The notes below the pieces were generated by a model. The model had not been told where the DNA came from. It saw nothing but the letters and a program-made list of their open reading frames with translations, and did no database searches. A stretch of DNA of 64,000 nt from Pseudomonas xantholysinigenes (GTDB taxonomy: Bacteria; Pseudomonadota; Gammaproteobacteria; Pseudomonadales; Pseudomonadaceae): the NCBI RefSeq assembly GCF_014268885.2, contig NZ_CP077095.1, forward strand, positions 248,001 through 312,000, in the 5' to 3' direction. Positions 7,553 through 15,493 of this stretch are shown here, one piece after another. Made by a program: the position numbers and the translations under genes. Numbering within the stretch: the first letter of the stretch is position 1; each line of letters starts with the position of its first letter.

Positions 7553-9898
7553 TCAGATGATTCGCCCGTCGTCCCGCGCTCGCTCCAGCTTGATGGCGAT
7601 GAACTTCGATGTTGGCGTGTGGCTGCCGTCGCCGATGCTCTCCAGCGGTACCAGTGGGTTTACCTCTGGATAGTAGGCTGCCGCCTGCCCTGCCGGGATA
7701 TCGAACGCCAGCAAGGTAAAACCGTGTACCCGGCGCACATGCTCGTCGCCCCACAGCGAGACGATGTCGACCTTCTGCCCCGGCTGGAAGCCCAGGCGCA
7801 CGATATCGGCCTCGTTGACGAACAGCACGTCGCGCTGGCCGCGTACCCCGCGGTAGCGGTCATCCATGCCGTAGATGGTGGTGTTGTACTGATCGTGCGA
7901 GCGCATCGACTGCATGATCAGATCAGGCACCTGGCCACTGGCGCGCACACGTTCATCGAGCAAGCTGTCGGGCAGCAAGTTGGCCTTGAAGTTGGCGCGG
8001 CCGCTGGCGGTCTTCCACTGACGGCTGCCGGCGCTGTTGCCCAGGTAGAAACCGCCGGGCAGGTTCAGGCGCTGATTGAAGTCGGCGAAGCCCGGGATGG
8101 TATCGGCAATCAGCTCGCGGATGCGGTCGTAGTCGGCCACCAGCCACTGCCAGTCCACCGGCTGCTTGCCGAGGGTGGCGGCGGCGATGCCGGCCACCAC
8201 CGCAGGCTCCGAGCGCATCTGCCGGGACAGCGGCTTGAGCTGGCCGTTGGAGGCGTGGACCATGCTGAACGAATCCTCCACCGTCACCGCCTGCGGGCCC
8301 TCGCCTTGCAGGTCGATGTCGGTGCGGCCCAGGCAGGGCAGGATCAGCGCCTGCTTGCCATGTACCAGGTGGCTGCGGTTGAGTTTGGTGCTGATGTGCA
8401 CGGTCAGTTCGCAATTGCGCAAGGCCTGCGCGGTGCGCTCGCTGTCCGGGGTGGCCTGGGCGAAGTTGCCGCCCAGGCCGATGAACACCTTGGCCCGGCC
8501 TTCGAGCATGGCGTGGATCGCCTCGACGGTGTTGTGGCCGTTGTGGCGGGGCACCGGGAAACCGAAGCGCTTTTCCAGGGCATCGAGCAGCGCCACCGGT
8601 GGGCGCTCGTTGATGCCCATGGTGCGGTCGCCCTGCACGTTGCTGTGGCCGCGTACCGGGCACAGGCCTGCGCCGGGGACGCCGAGGTTGCCGCGCAGCA
8701 GCATCAGGTTGACGATTTCCTGGATGGTCGGCACCGAATGGCGGTGCTGGGTGATGCCCATGGCCCAGCACATGATCACCCGCTTGCCCTTGCAGTACAT
8801 GCGCGCCGACAGCCCGATGTCGGTCAGGGTCAGGCCCGATTGCGCCACGATCTGTTCCCAGGGGGTGGCATCGACCGCTGCCAGGTAGTCATCCACGCCA
8901 TGGCCGTGCTCGGCGATGAAGCCGTGGTCGAAGATCGCTGGCTCGCCCTTGGCCTGAGCTTCGCGCTCCCACTGCAGCAGGAACTTGGCCATGCCGCGCA
9001 ACAACGCCATGTCGCCGCCCAGGGCTGGGCGGAAGAACGCGGTGTTGGTCGGGCGGTCGCTGTTGGTCAGCATCTCCAGTGGGTTCTGCGGGTGCTGGAA
9101 ACGTTCCAGGCCGCGCTCTTTCAACGGGTTGACGCAGACCACCTGGGCACCGCGCTTCACTGCGTCGCGCAGCGGGTCGAGCATGCGCGGGTGATTGGTG
9201 CCAGGGTTCTGGCCCCAGACGAAGATCGCGTCGGCGTGTTCGAAATCATCGTAAGTGACGGTGCCCTTGCCCACACCGACGCTCTGGCCCAAGGCCACGC
9301 CGCTGGCCTCGTGGCACATGTTCGAGCAGTCCGGGAAATTGTTGGTGCCATAGGCACGCACGAACAACTGGTAGAGGTAGGCGGCTTCGTTGCTGGCCCG
9401 GCCGGAGGTATAGAACTCGGCCTGGTCGGGGCTGGTCAGGCCATTGAGGTGGCGGGCGATCAGGGCGAAGGCCGCGTCCCACTCGATCGGCTGGTAGCGG
9501 TCGCTGATCGGGTCGTAGACCATCGGCTCGGTCAGCCGGCCCTGGTATTCGAGCCAATAGTCGCTTTGCGTGAGCAGCGCGCTGACGCTGTAGCGGGCGA
9601 AGAACGCCGCGTCGACGCGGCGCTTGGTGGCTTCCCAGTTGACCGCCTTGGCGCCGTTCTCGCAGAACTTGACCATGCCGCTCTCGGGCGAATCACCCCA
9701 GGCGCAGCCGGGGCAGTCGAAACCGCCGTTCTGGTTGGTCTTGAGCAGGGCGCGGATGTTCTTCAAGGCATTGTCGCTGCCGACCCAGGCCTTGGCCACG
9801 CTGCGCAGCGCGCCCCAGCCGCCGGCGGGGCCAGGGTAGGGTTGGTAGCGGGGCGTGGCGGCGGGGGCGTTGTCGGGCAGTTTTTCGTACGAGGTCAC
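7553..9898 (-). CDS. FdhF/YdeP-family molybdopterin oxidoreductase (formate-dehydrogenase-like alpha subunit)
   Basis: Predicted 781-residue cytoplasmic enzyme of the bis-MGD molybdopterin family. It carries a short N-terminal CPGC motif (C62, C65) typical of the YdeP/FdhF-like subgroup, followed by the GRASNEAAYLYQLF and SNMCHEASG segments that bind the cofactor and metal, and a C-terminal molydopterin-dinucleotide-binding domain (about 650-781). No Tat signal and no iron-sulfur or cytochrome partner subunits are encoded nearby. The GTG at 9898 starts 8 bp after the fdhD stop codon, so the two genes are an operon. The actual substrate is unknown; in E. coli YdeP has been linked to acid resistance. 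Confidence 0.9.
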   Translation of the reverse strand: MTSYEKLPDNAPAATPRYQPYPGPAGGWGALRSVAKAWVGSDNALKNIRALLKTNQNGGFDCPGCAWGDSPESGMVKFCENGAKAVNWEATKRRVDAAFFARYSVSALLTQSDYWLEYQGRLTEPMVYDPISDRYQPIEWDAAFALIARHLNGLTSPDQAEFYTSGRASNEAAYLYQLFVRAYGTNNFPDCSNMCHEASGVALGQSVGVGKGTVTYDDFEHADAIFVWGQNPGTNHPRMLDPLRDAVKRGAQVVCVNPLKERGLERFQHPQNPLEMLTNSDRPTNTAFFRPALGGDMALLRGMAKFLLQWEREAQAKGEPAIFDHGFIAEHGHGVDDYLAAVDATPWEQIVAQSGLTLTDIGLSARMYCKGKRVIMCWAMGITQHRHSVPTIQEIVNLMLLRGNLGVPGAGLCPVRGHSNVQGDRTMGINERPPVALLDALEKRFGFPVPRHNGHNTVEAIHAMLEGRAKVFIGLGGNFAQATPDSERTAQALRNCELTVHISTKLNRSHLVHGKQALILPCLGRTDIDLQGEGPQAVTVEDSFSMVHASNGQLKPLSRQMRSEPAVVAGIAAATLGKQPVDWQWLVADYDRIRELIADTIPGFADFNQRLNLPGGFYLGNSAGSRQWKTASGRANFKANLLPDSLLDERVRASGQVPDLIMQSMRSHDQYNTTIYGMDDRYRGVRGQRDVLFVNEADIVRLGFQPGQKVDIVSLWGDEHVRRVHGFTLLAFDIPAGQAAAYYPEVNPLVPLESIGDGSHTPTSKFIAIKLERARDDGRII

Positions 9899-9906
9899 GG
9901 CTGTTG

Positions 9907-10734
9907 CTACTCCGCCGCCGGGCTGAAGACCCGCGGTGCGCTGTGTTTGGGCAGGTGGATGAGGTTGAGGTTGTGCTTGCGCGCCCATTGCAGGGCCAGG
10001 CCCGTGGGGGCCGAGAGGCTGACCAGGGTCTGGATGCCGGCGCGCAGGACTTTCTGAATCAGCTCCAGGCTGCAGCGGCTGGTAACGATGGCCAGCCCGC
10101 CTGCGCTGTCGATGCGCTGGCGCAGCAGGGCGCCGATCAGCTTGTCCAGGGCGTTGTGCCGGCCGATGTCTTCGCGGCCCAGCAGCAACTGGCCGTCGCG
10201 GTCCATGAACAGCGCCGCGTGCACCGCGCCGCAGTGCTGGCCGAGGGGCTGGAAGGCATCGATGCGCTGGCGCAGGTCCTTGAGCCAGTGCGCTGGCGGC
10301 AGCGGCGCGCCGGGCAGCACCTTGAGTTCGGGCAGTGCCTGCTCCAGGGCTTCGACACCGCACAGGCCGCAGCCGCTGGTGCCGGCCAGTTGGCGGCGCT
10401 GGTCCTTGAGGTTCCAGAACGCGCGGCTGGAAATTTCCAGATCGGCGTACAGCGCCGAGCCGCTGCCAGAGAGCTTCACATCGTAGATTTCATCGGTACT
10501 GGCGACGATGCCGCTACCCACGCTGAAGCCCACGGCGAAGTCTTCCAGGTCAGTGGGGCTGACCAGCATCACCGCCTGGTTGAGGCCGTTGTAGACGATG
10601 GCCAGCGCGACTTCCTCGGCCAGCGGGGTGCTGTCGGGAGTGGCGTTGGAGAGTTGGACGTAATCGTAGGTGTTGCTGGCGGCGGGCAGGGCGAGGGGCG
10701 TGGACGCCGCGCAGACCGGTGGCTTGCTGTTCAT
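9907..10734 (-). CDS. fdhD: Formate dehydrogenase accessory sulfurtransferase FdhD
   Basis: Predicted 275-residue protein with the FdhD motif GCGLCG (C122 and C125). FdhD carries sulfur from a cysteine desulfurase to the molybdenum of bis-MGD in formate dehydrogenase-type enzymes. Later FdhD signatures such as GREDIGRHNALDKLIG and VTSRCSLELIQKV are intact. It is directly upstream of the molybdopterin oxidoreductase gene with 8 bp between them, which supports that enzyme as its client. Confidence 0.96.
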   Translation of the reverse strand: MNSKPPVCAASTPLALPAASNTYDYVQLSNATPDSTPLAEEVALAIVYNGLNQAVMLVSPTDLEDFAVGFSVGSGIVASTDEIYDVKLSGSGSALYADLEISSRAFWNLKDQRRQLAGTSGCGLCGVEALEQALPELKVLPGAPLPPAHWLKDLRQRIDAFQPLGQHCGAVHAALFMDRDGQLLLGREDIGRHNALDKLIGALLRQRIDSAGGLAIVTSRCSLELIQKVLRAGIQTLVSLSAPTGLALQWARKHNLNLIHLPKHSAPRVFSPAAE

Positions 10735-10907
10735 CGGGGTGAATACCGGCTGGCAGTTTGACCCCTCAAGCCTAGGCCCCTGGGCACAGGGCGTCTAATC
10801 GCTAGCGTCTATCCCGTGATAGAGCGCGTCGATCAGTCGCAGGGGGCGGGTTGGGCGATCCTGGCCTAGACTGCTGCTTCCATGGATTCATCATCAAGGA
10901 GCGCCAC

Positions 10908-11348
10908 ATGAGCCTGTTCAGTTTCGTGAAGGAAGCCGGCGAGAAGTTGATCGACCTGCTGACGCCGGGCAACGCCAATGCCGAGGAGCAGTTGAAGAAG
11001 CATGTCCAGGACATCGGTCTGGGCAACCCGAACATCTCGGCCACTGTAGAGGGTGACAAGGTGATCCTCAAGGGCGAGGTGAGCAGCCAGGAAGAGAAGG
11101 AGAAGATCATCCTGGCCGCCGGCAACATCGCCGGCGTGGCCTCGGTGGACGACCAGATCACCGTTACCGGGCCAGTGGCGCAGGCGGCACGGTTCGTCGA
11201 GGTCGAAAAGGGCGATACCCTCAGTGCCATTTCCAAGCGGGTCTATGGCGACGCCAACAAGTACAACAAGATCTTCGAGGCGAACAAGCCCATGCTGAAG
11301 GACCCGAACAAGATCTATCCAGGGCAGGTATTGCGTATTCCCGACTGA
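10908..11348 (+). CDS. BON-LysM protein, potassium-binding protein Kbp-like (YgaU family)
   Basis: Predicted 146-residue protein without a signal peptide. Residues about 25-88 form a BON domain and about 97-145 a LysM domain (VEKGDTLSAISKRVYGDANKYNKIFEANK). This two-domain layout and length match E. coli YgaU/Kbp, a cytoplasmic K+-binding protein induced by osmotic stress. The ATG at 10908 follows an AAGGA site. It is transcribed alone, divergently from fdhD. Confidence 0.88.
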   Translation: MSLFSFVKEAGEKLIDLLTPGNANAEEQLKKHVQDIGLGNPNISATVEGDKVILKGEVSSQEEKEKIILAAGNIAGVASVDDQITVTGPVAQAARFVEVEKGDTLSAISKRVYGDANKYNKIFEANKPMLKDPNKIYPGQVLRIPD

Positions 11349-11370
11349 TTGATCGTTATCGCCAGTTCAG

Positions 11371-11466
11371 GCCCTTTCGCGGGTAAACCCGCTCCCACAG
11401 GTCAAAGGTGATGCACATCCTGTGGGAGCGGCGGTTCTCCGCGGCGATTTACCCGCGAAGAGGCCC
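11371..11466. repeat. Inverted REP pair between convergent genes
   Basis: A REP unit with the core CGGGTAAACCCGCTCCCACAG lies at 11371-11400, and its inverted counterpart at 11419-11466 reads CTGTGGGAGCGGCGG and on to ACCCGCGAAGAGGCC. It fills the gap between the Kbp-like gene and yrfG and may act as a bidirectional transcript end. Confidence 0.85.
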
Positions 11467-12129
11467 TCACAGGCCAATCAGTAACTGCCGATAATCTTCC
11501 ACCGCGGCGAACTCCTGGGTATCCCGCGGCTCGGCCCGGCTATCCGGCTGGCGCACCGCCAGCAGATGCCCCACGCCGAACCGCCGCGCACTGCGCAGAA
11601 TCGCCAGGGTGTCGTCGATGAACAGGCTGCGCGCCGGATCAAAACCGATATCCGCCTGCAACGCGTCCCAGAACTGCGGGCTCTCCTTCGGGTACCCATA
11701 GTCATGCGAGCTGATCAGCCGTTCGAAATACGGTGCCAGCTCAACCCGCTCGAGTTTCAGCGACAACGAGTCGCGATGCGCGTTGGTGATCATCACCACC
11801 CGCTTGCCCGCCTGGCGAATGGCGGCCAGGAAGGTGTCTGCGTCTGGCTTCAGGGCGATCAACTCGGCGATTTCCTGTTTGAGCGCGCGAATCGGCAGGC
11901 GCAGTTCACGGCTCCAGAAATCCAGGCAGTACCAGTTGAGCGTGCCGGCGTGGCGCTCGAACAGCGGTTGCAGTTCCATTTCGGCCATGGCCCGGCTCAC
12001 GCCATGCAGCTCGGCATAGCGCTGGGGCAGGTGCTCCAGCCAGAAGCGGTTGTCGTAGTGCAGGTCGAGCAAGGTGCCGTCCATGTCCAGCAGGACGGTG
12101 TCGATGGCGGACCAGGGAAGAACGGGCAT
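11467..12129 (-). CDS. yrfG: GMP/IMP nucleotidase YrfG, HAD family
   Basis: Predicted 220-residue HAD-superfamily phosphatase. HAD motif I is DTVLLDMDGTLLD near residue 15, motif II is VVMITNAHRD, the motif III lysine lies in YGYPKESPQFW, and motif IV is SLFIDDTLAIL. The close match to the YrfG arrangement and its position divergent from nudE support a purine 5'-nucleotidase role. The ATG at 12129 places motif I at the expected distance; the longer upstream frame overlaps nudE and is rejected. The two divergent starts are only 64 bp apart. Confidence 0.88.
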   Translation of the reverse strand: MPVLPWSAIDTVLLDMDGTLLDLHYDNRFWLEHLPQRYAELHGVSRAMAEMELQPLFERHAGTLNWYCLDFWSRELRLPIRALKQEIAELIALKPDADTFLAAIRQAGKRVVMITNAHRDSLSLKLERVELAPYFERLISSHDYGYPKESPQFWDALQADIGFDPARSLFIDDTLAILRSARRFGVGHLLAVRQPDSRAEPRDTQEFAAVEDYRQLLIGL

Positions 12130-12193
12130 GGGAAACTCTCGATCAGTCGGCAAGCCACGGTATAGTAACCCGTTCACGCCAAGGAGCCGCCCC

Positions 12194-12760
12194 ATGCGCC
12201 AGAAACCCACCGTCCTCAGCCGCGAGATTGTCGCCAGCAGCCGTCTGTTCCGTGTCGAAGCCGTGCAGTTGCGCTTCGCCAACGGCGCCGAGCGCACCTA
12301 CGAGCGCCTGGTCGGGCGGGGCAACGGCTATGGCGCGGTGATGATCGTGGCCATGCTCGACGCCGAGCACGCGGTGCTGGTCGAAGAGTACTGCGGCGGC
12401 ACCGACGAATACGAACTGTCCCTGCCCAAAGGCCTGATCGAGCCCGGCGAGGACGTGCTGGCCGCCGCCGATCGGGAGCTCAAGGAAGAGGCCGGGTTTG
12501 GCGCGCGCCAGCTGGAGCACCTGACCGAACTGTCGCTGTCGCCCGGCTACATGAGCCAGAAGATCCAGGTGGTGCTGGCCAGCGACCTGTATGAGGAACG
12601 CCTGGAGGGCGATGAGCCTGAGCCGATGCGGGTCGACAAGGTCAACCTGCGTGATCTGTCCACCCTGGCGATGCACCCGCAGTTCACTGAAGGTCGGGCG
12701 CTGGCAGCGCTGTACCTGGCGCGTGACCTGCTGATCCAGCGTGGGGTGCTGAGCGTATGA
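12194..12760 (+). CDS. nudE: ADP compounds hydrolase NudE
   Basis: Predicted 188-residue Nudix hydrolase. The Nudix box is complete from GLIEPGEDVLAAADRELKEE into AGF, with the catalytic RE-x-x-EE glutamates. NudE hydrolyses ADP-ribose, NADH, Ap3A and similar ADP-linked compounds. The ATG at 12194 follows an AAGGAG ribosome site. Its stop overlaps the cysQ start by 4 bp (ATGA), so the two are translationally coupled. Confidence 0.94.
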   Translation: MRQKPTVLSREIVASSRLFRVEAVQLRFANGAERTYERLVGRGNGYGAVMIVAMLDAEHAVLVEEYCGGTDEYELSLPKGLIEPGEDVLAAADRELKEEAGFGARQLEHLTELSLSPGYMSQKIQVVLASDLYEERLEGDEPEPMRVDKVNLRDLSTLAMHPQFTEGRALAALYLARDLLIQRGVLSV

Positions 12761-13590
12761 ACGATCGGGAACTGATGCAGGGCGTGATCCAGATCGCCTT
12801 GCACGCGGGCGAGGCGATCCTGCCGTTCTGGCGTGCCGACGTGGCGGTGACCAGCAAGGCCGATGACTCGCCTGTCACGGCCGCCGACCTCGCGGCCCAT
12901 CGGGTCATCGCCGCAGGCCTGCAGGCGTTGGCGCCGCAGATTCCAGTGCTGTCCGAAGAGGACTGCGACATCCCGCTGGCGACCCGTGAAGGCTGGCAGC
13001 GCTGGTGGCTGGTCGATCCGCTGGATGGCACCAAGGAGTTCATCGCCGGCAGTGAAGAGTTCACCGTCAACATCGCCTTGATCGACAACGGCGAGGTGGT
13101 GTTCGGCGTGGTGGCGATGCCGACCAATGGCCGCTGCTATTACGGTGGCCGCGACCTGGGTGCCTGGCGCGTGGAGCATGGCGGTGCGGCGCAGGCGATC
13201 CAGGTGCGCACTGCGCCACCACGCGGTGAGCACTTCACCGTTGTCGCCAGCCGTCGTCATTCCAGCCCGCAGCAGGAGGCCTTGCTGGCGGGGCTCAAAG
13301 GGGCGGTGGGTGAGTTGGAACTGGCCAACATCGGCAGTTCGCTGAAGTTCTGCCTGCTGGCCGAGGGCAGCGCCGACTGTTATCCGCGCCTGGCGCCGAC
13401 CTCGCAGTGGGATACCGCTGCCGCGCAAGGGGTGCTTGAGGGGGCGGGGGGCGAAGTGATCGGCCTGGATGGGCTGGCGTTCCGGTATCCGCCGCGGGAG
13501 TCGTTGCTCAATCCGTTTTTCCTGGCACTGCCTAAGGCTGCCGGTTGGCGACAGGCGTTGGTCGAGCTGGCGGGCGCTATCCGAGCTTGA
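12757..13590 (+). CDS. cysQ: 3'(2'),5'-bisphosphate nucleotidase CysQ
   Basis: Predicted 277-residue enzyme of the inositol monophosphatase superfamily. Motif LVDPLDGTKEFI, the upstream EED (SEEDC) and the C-terminal WDTAAAQGVLEGAGG motif are all present and supply the Mg2+ ligands. CysQ converts 3'-phosphoadenosine 5'-phosphate to AMP and so removes a by-product of sulfate assimilation. It is coupled to nudE through a 4-bp overlap. Confidence 0.95.
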   Translation: MNDRELMQGVIQIALHAGEAILPFWRADVAVTSKADDSPVTAADLAAHRVIAAGLQALAPQIPVLSEEDCDIPLATREGWQRWWLVDPLDGTKEFIAGSEEFTVNIALIDNGEVVFGVVAMPTNGRCYYGGRDLGAWRVEHGGAAQAIQVRTAPPRGEHFTVVASRRHSSPQQEALLAGLKGAVGELELANIGSSLKFCLLAEGSADCYPRLAPTSQWDTAAAQGVLEGAGGEVIGLDGLAFRYPPRESLLNPFFLALPKAAGWRQALVELAGAIRA

Positions 13591-13596
13591 GACCGC

Positions 13597-13628
13597 CGGG
13601 GCTGCTTTGCAGCCCATCGCGGCACAAG
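13597..13628. repeat. Partial REP palindrome at convergent gene ends
   Basis: GGGGCTGC TTT GCAGCCC forms a tight hairpin followed by CGCGGCACAAG, the inner part of the REP unit seen elsewhere. It lies between cysQ and the convergent YiiD-type gene and probably serves as a shared transcript end. Confidence 0.65.
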
Positions 13629-13631
13629 CTT

Positions 13632-14087
13632 TCAGCGATGCAGAACGTACTGCCCATTGAATTTCACCGCAGGCTCGTCACTACCCTCGTTGCTCACCAT
13701 CGTCTCCAGCGTCAGCCGCGCTCGCCCCCGGCGCTGATACAGCGTCAGGAACCGTTCCCAGGTCCTTTCGTCTGGCGCCGGGCAACGCGCCACCGCAGTG
13801 CCGGTGACCGGCAGCGGATAACTGATCTGCCCCTCCTGAATGACGATATGCCCGTCATCGATCCCCAGCTCGCGCAAGCGCAAGTGCAGCCAGCCCCAAC
13901 CCACCAGCACCGCGCCGCAGTACAGGCTGCCGCCGAACATGGTGCTCTTGTGGTTGACGTTGGGCGCCAGCGGCAAGCGCAGGCGCAGGCAGTGATCCTG
14001 CCAGTCGAGCACCTGCATGCCCATATCGCGGGTCAGCGGGATGTCGCCGTGCAGCACGGATTGCAGGTACTGGCTGTCGCTACTCAT
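13632..14087 (-). CDS. YiiD C-terminal-type thioesterase
   Basis: Predicted 151-residue hotdog-fold protein resembling the thioesterase part of E. coli YiiD: NVNHKSTMFGGSLYCGAVLVGWGWL forms the central helix region and VIQEGQISYPLPVTG the following strands. It probably hydrolyses acyl-CoA or acyl-ACP. Its start overlaps the dctD stop by 4 bp, so it is the last gene of the dctB-dctD unit, although no link to C4-dicarboxylate control is known. Confidence 0.8.
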   Translation of the reverse strand: MSSDSQYLQSVLHGDIPLTRDMGMQVLDWQDHCLRLRLPLAPNVNHKSTMFGGSLYCGAVLVGWGWLHLRLRELGIDDGHIVIQEGQISYPLPVTGTAVARCPAPDERTWERFLTLYQRRGRARLTLETMVSNEGSDEPAVKFNGQYVLHR

Positions 14088-15493
14088 TGACGGTTGTCCT
14101 CCTGGTCGTCGTGCCCGCCGCTTGCGCCTTCGAAGCTCAGGCCATGCTTGCGCAGCTTGTCGTGCAAGGTCTTGCGCGGAATGCCGAGGGCTTCGGCAAG
14201 GCTGCGCATCGAGTTGTGGGGTTGTGTCAGCTCGGCGGCGATCAGTGCTCGTTCAAACTGCTCGACCTGCTCGCTGAGGTTGCCGCTGGGCGCGGGCAGA
14301 TGAGTGTCGTGGGGCTCGGCCGGTGCCTGGCCATCGAGGGCCAGCTCCAGGCCCAGGGCAAAGCGTTCGGCGGCGTTCTGCAGTTCGCGCACGTTGCCTG
14401 GCCAGTCGTGACGCAGCAACAGCGCGCGTTGCGCCGGTTGCAGGCTGTGCGCTGGCAGGCCATGACGCTCGCTGGCGGCATCGGCGAAGTGCTGGAACAG
14501 CACCAGGATGTCGTCGCCACGCTCGCGCAATGCCGGAATGCGCAGCGGCGCGACGTTCAGGCGGTAGTACAGGTCGGCGCGGAAGCGCCCCTGGTCGGCG
14601 GCCTGGCGCAGGTCTTCCTTGGTGGCGGCGATGATGCGGATATCCAGTGGGATCAACTGGTTGCCACCGAGGCGCTCGACCACCCGCTCCTGCAACAGGC
14701 GGAGCAGCTTGACCTGCACGTCGAGGCTCATGCTCTCGATTTCATCGAGGAACAGCGTGCCGCCATTGGCGAACTCGAACTTGCCAATGCGGCGCTTCTG
14801 CGCGCCGGTGAAGGCGCCTGGCTCATGGCCGAACAGCTCGCTCTCGACCACCGATTCGGCCAGGGCGCCGGCATTGATCGCGACGAACGGGCCATCGCGG
14901 CGGCTCGACAGGTCGTGCAGGGCACGGGCGACCACCTCCTTGCCGGCACCGGTCTCACCGAGGATCAACACGTCGGCGCGGGTCGCGGCCAAGGCACCGA
15001 TCTGCTCGCGCAGGCGTTGCATGCCTGGCGACTGGCCGACCAGGCGCGTGGCCAACTGCTGGCGGTCGCTCAGGGCCAGGCGCAGGCTGCGGTTGTCCAG
15101 CACCAGGCGGCGCAGGGCCAGGGCCCGGCGCACACTGTCGAGCAGGGCATCGCTGGCAAACGGCTTTTCGAGAAAATCATAGGCTCCGGCGCGCATCGCC
15201 TGCACCGCCAACGGCACATCGCCGTGGCCGGTGATCAGCAGCACCGGCAGCTCGCTGTCGCGGGCGTGCAGTTGCTCCAGCAGTTGCAGGCCATCGATAC
15301 CCGGCATGCGGATATCGCTGACCACCACCCCTGGCCAGTCCGCCTCGATCCGCCCGGCCAGGCCCTGGGCGTCAGCCAGGGCCATCACCTTGAGCCCGGC
15401 CAGGTCCAGGGTCTGGCTCAGGGCCTGGCGCAGGTGCGGGTCGTCATCCACCAGGATCACCTGGGCGCGGCTGTCGATCAGTGTCTCGGTCAT
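14084..15493 (-). CDS. dctD: Sigma-54-dependent response regulator DctD
   Basis: Predicted 469-residue regulator. The receiver domain (about 1-125) has D60 as phosphoacceptor. The AAA+ domain contains Walker A GETGAGKE (about 179-186) and the sigma-54 contact loop GAFTGA (about 227-232). A Fis-type helix-turn-helix occurs near 425-450 (MRSLAEALGIPRKTLHDKLRKHG). Position beside dctB and rfbBADC matches the P. aeruginosa dctBD locus, where the pair activates C4-dicarboxylate uptake genes. It overlaps dctB by 4 bp. No transporter genes follow, so the targets must be elsewhere. Confidence 0.85.
   Translation of the reverse strand: MTETLIDSRAQVILVDDDPHLRQALSQTLDLAGLKVMALADAQGLAGRIEADWPGVVVSDIRMPGIDGLQLLEQLHARDSELPVLLITGHGDVPLAVQAMRAGAYDFLEKPFASDALLDSVRRALALRRLVLDNRSLRLALSDRQQLATRLVGQSPGMQRLREQIGALAATRADVLILGETGAGKEVVARALHDLSSRRDGPFVAINAGALAESVVESELFGHEPGAFTGAQKRRIGKFEFANGGTLFLDEIESMSLDVQVKLLRLLQERVVERLGGNQLIPLDIRIIAATKEDLRQAADQGRFRADLYYRLNVAPLRIPALRERGDDILVLFQHFADAASERHGLPAHSLQPAQRALLLRHDWPGNVRELQNAAERFALGLELALDGQAPAEPHDTHLPAPSGNLSEQVEQFERALIAAELTQPHNSMRSLAEALGIPRKTLHDKLRKHGLSFEGASGGHDDQEDNRQ

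Noticed and set aside
7373..10057. 894-codon plus-strand frame opposite the molybdopterin enzyme
   Set aside because: It reads through a REP pair and the antisense of two certain genes; amino-acid make-up is shadow-like.
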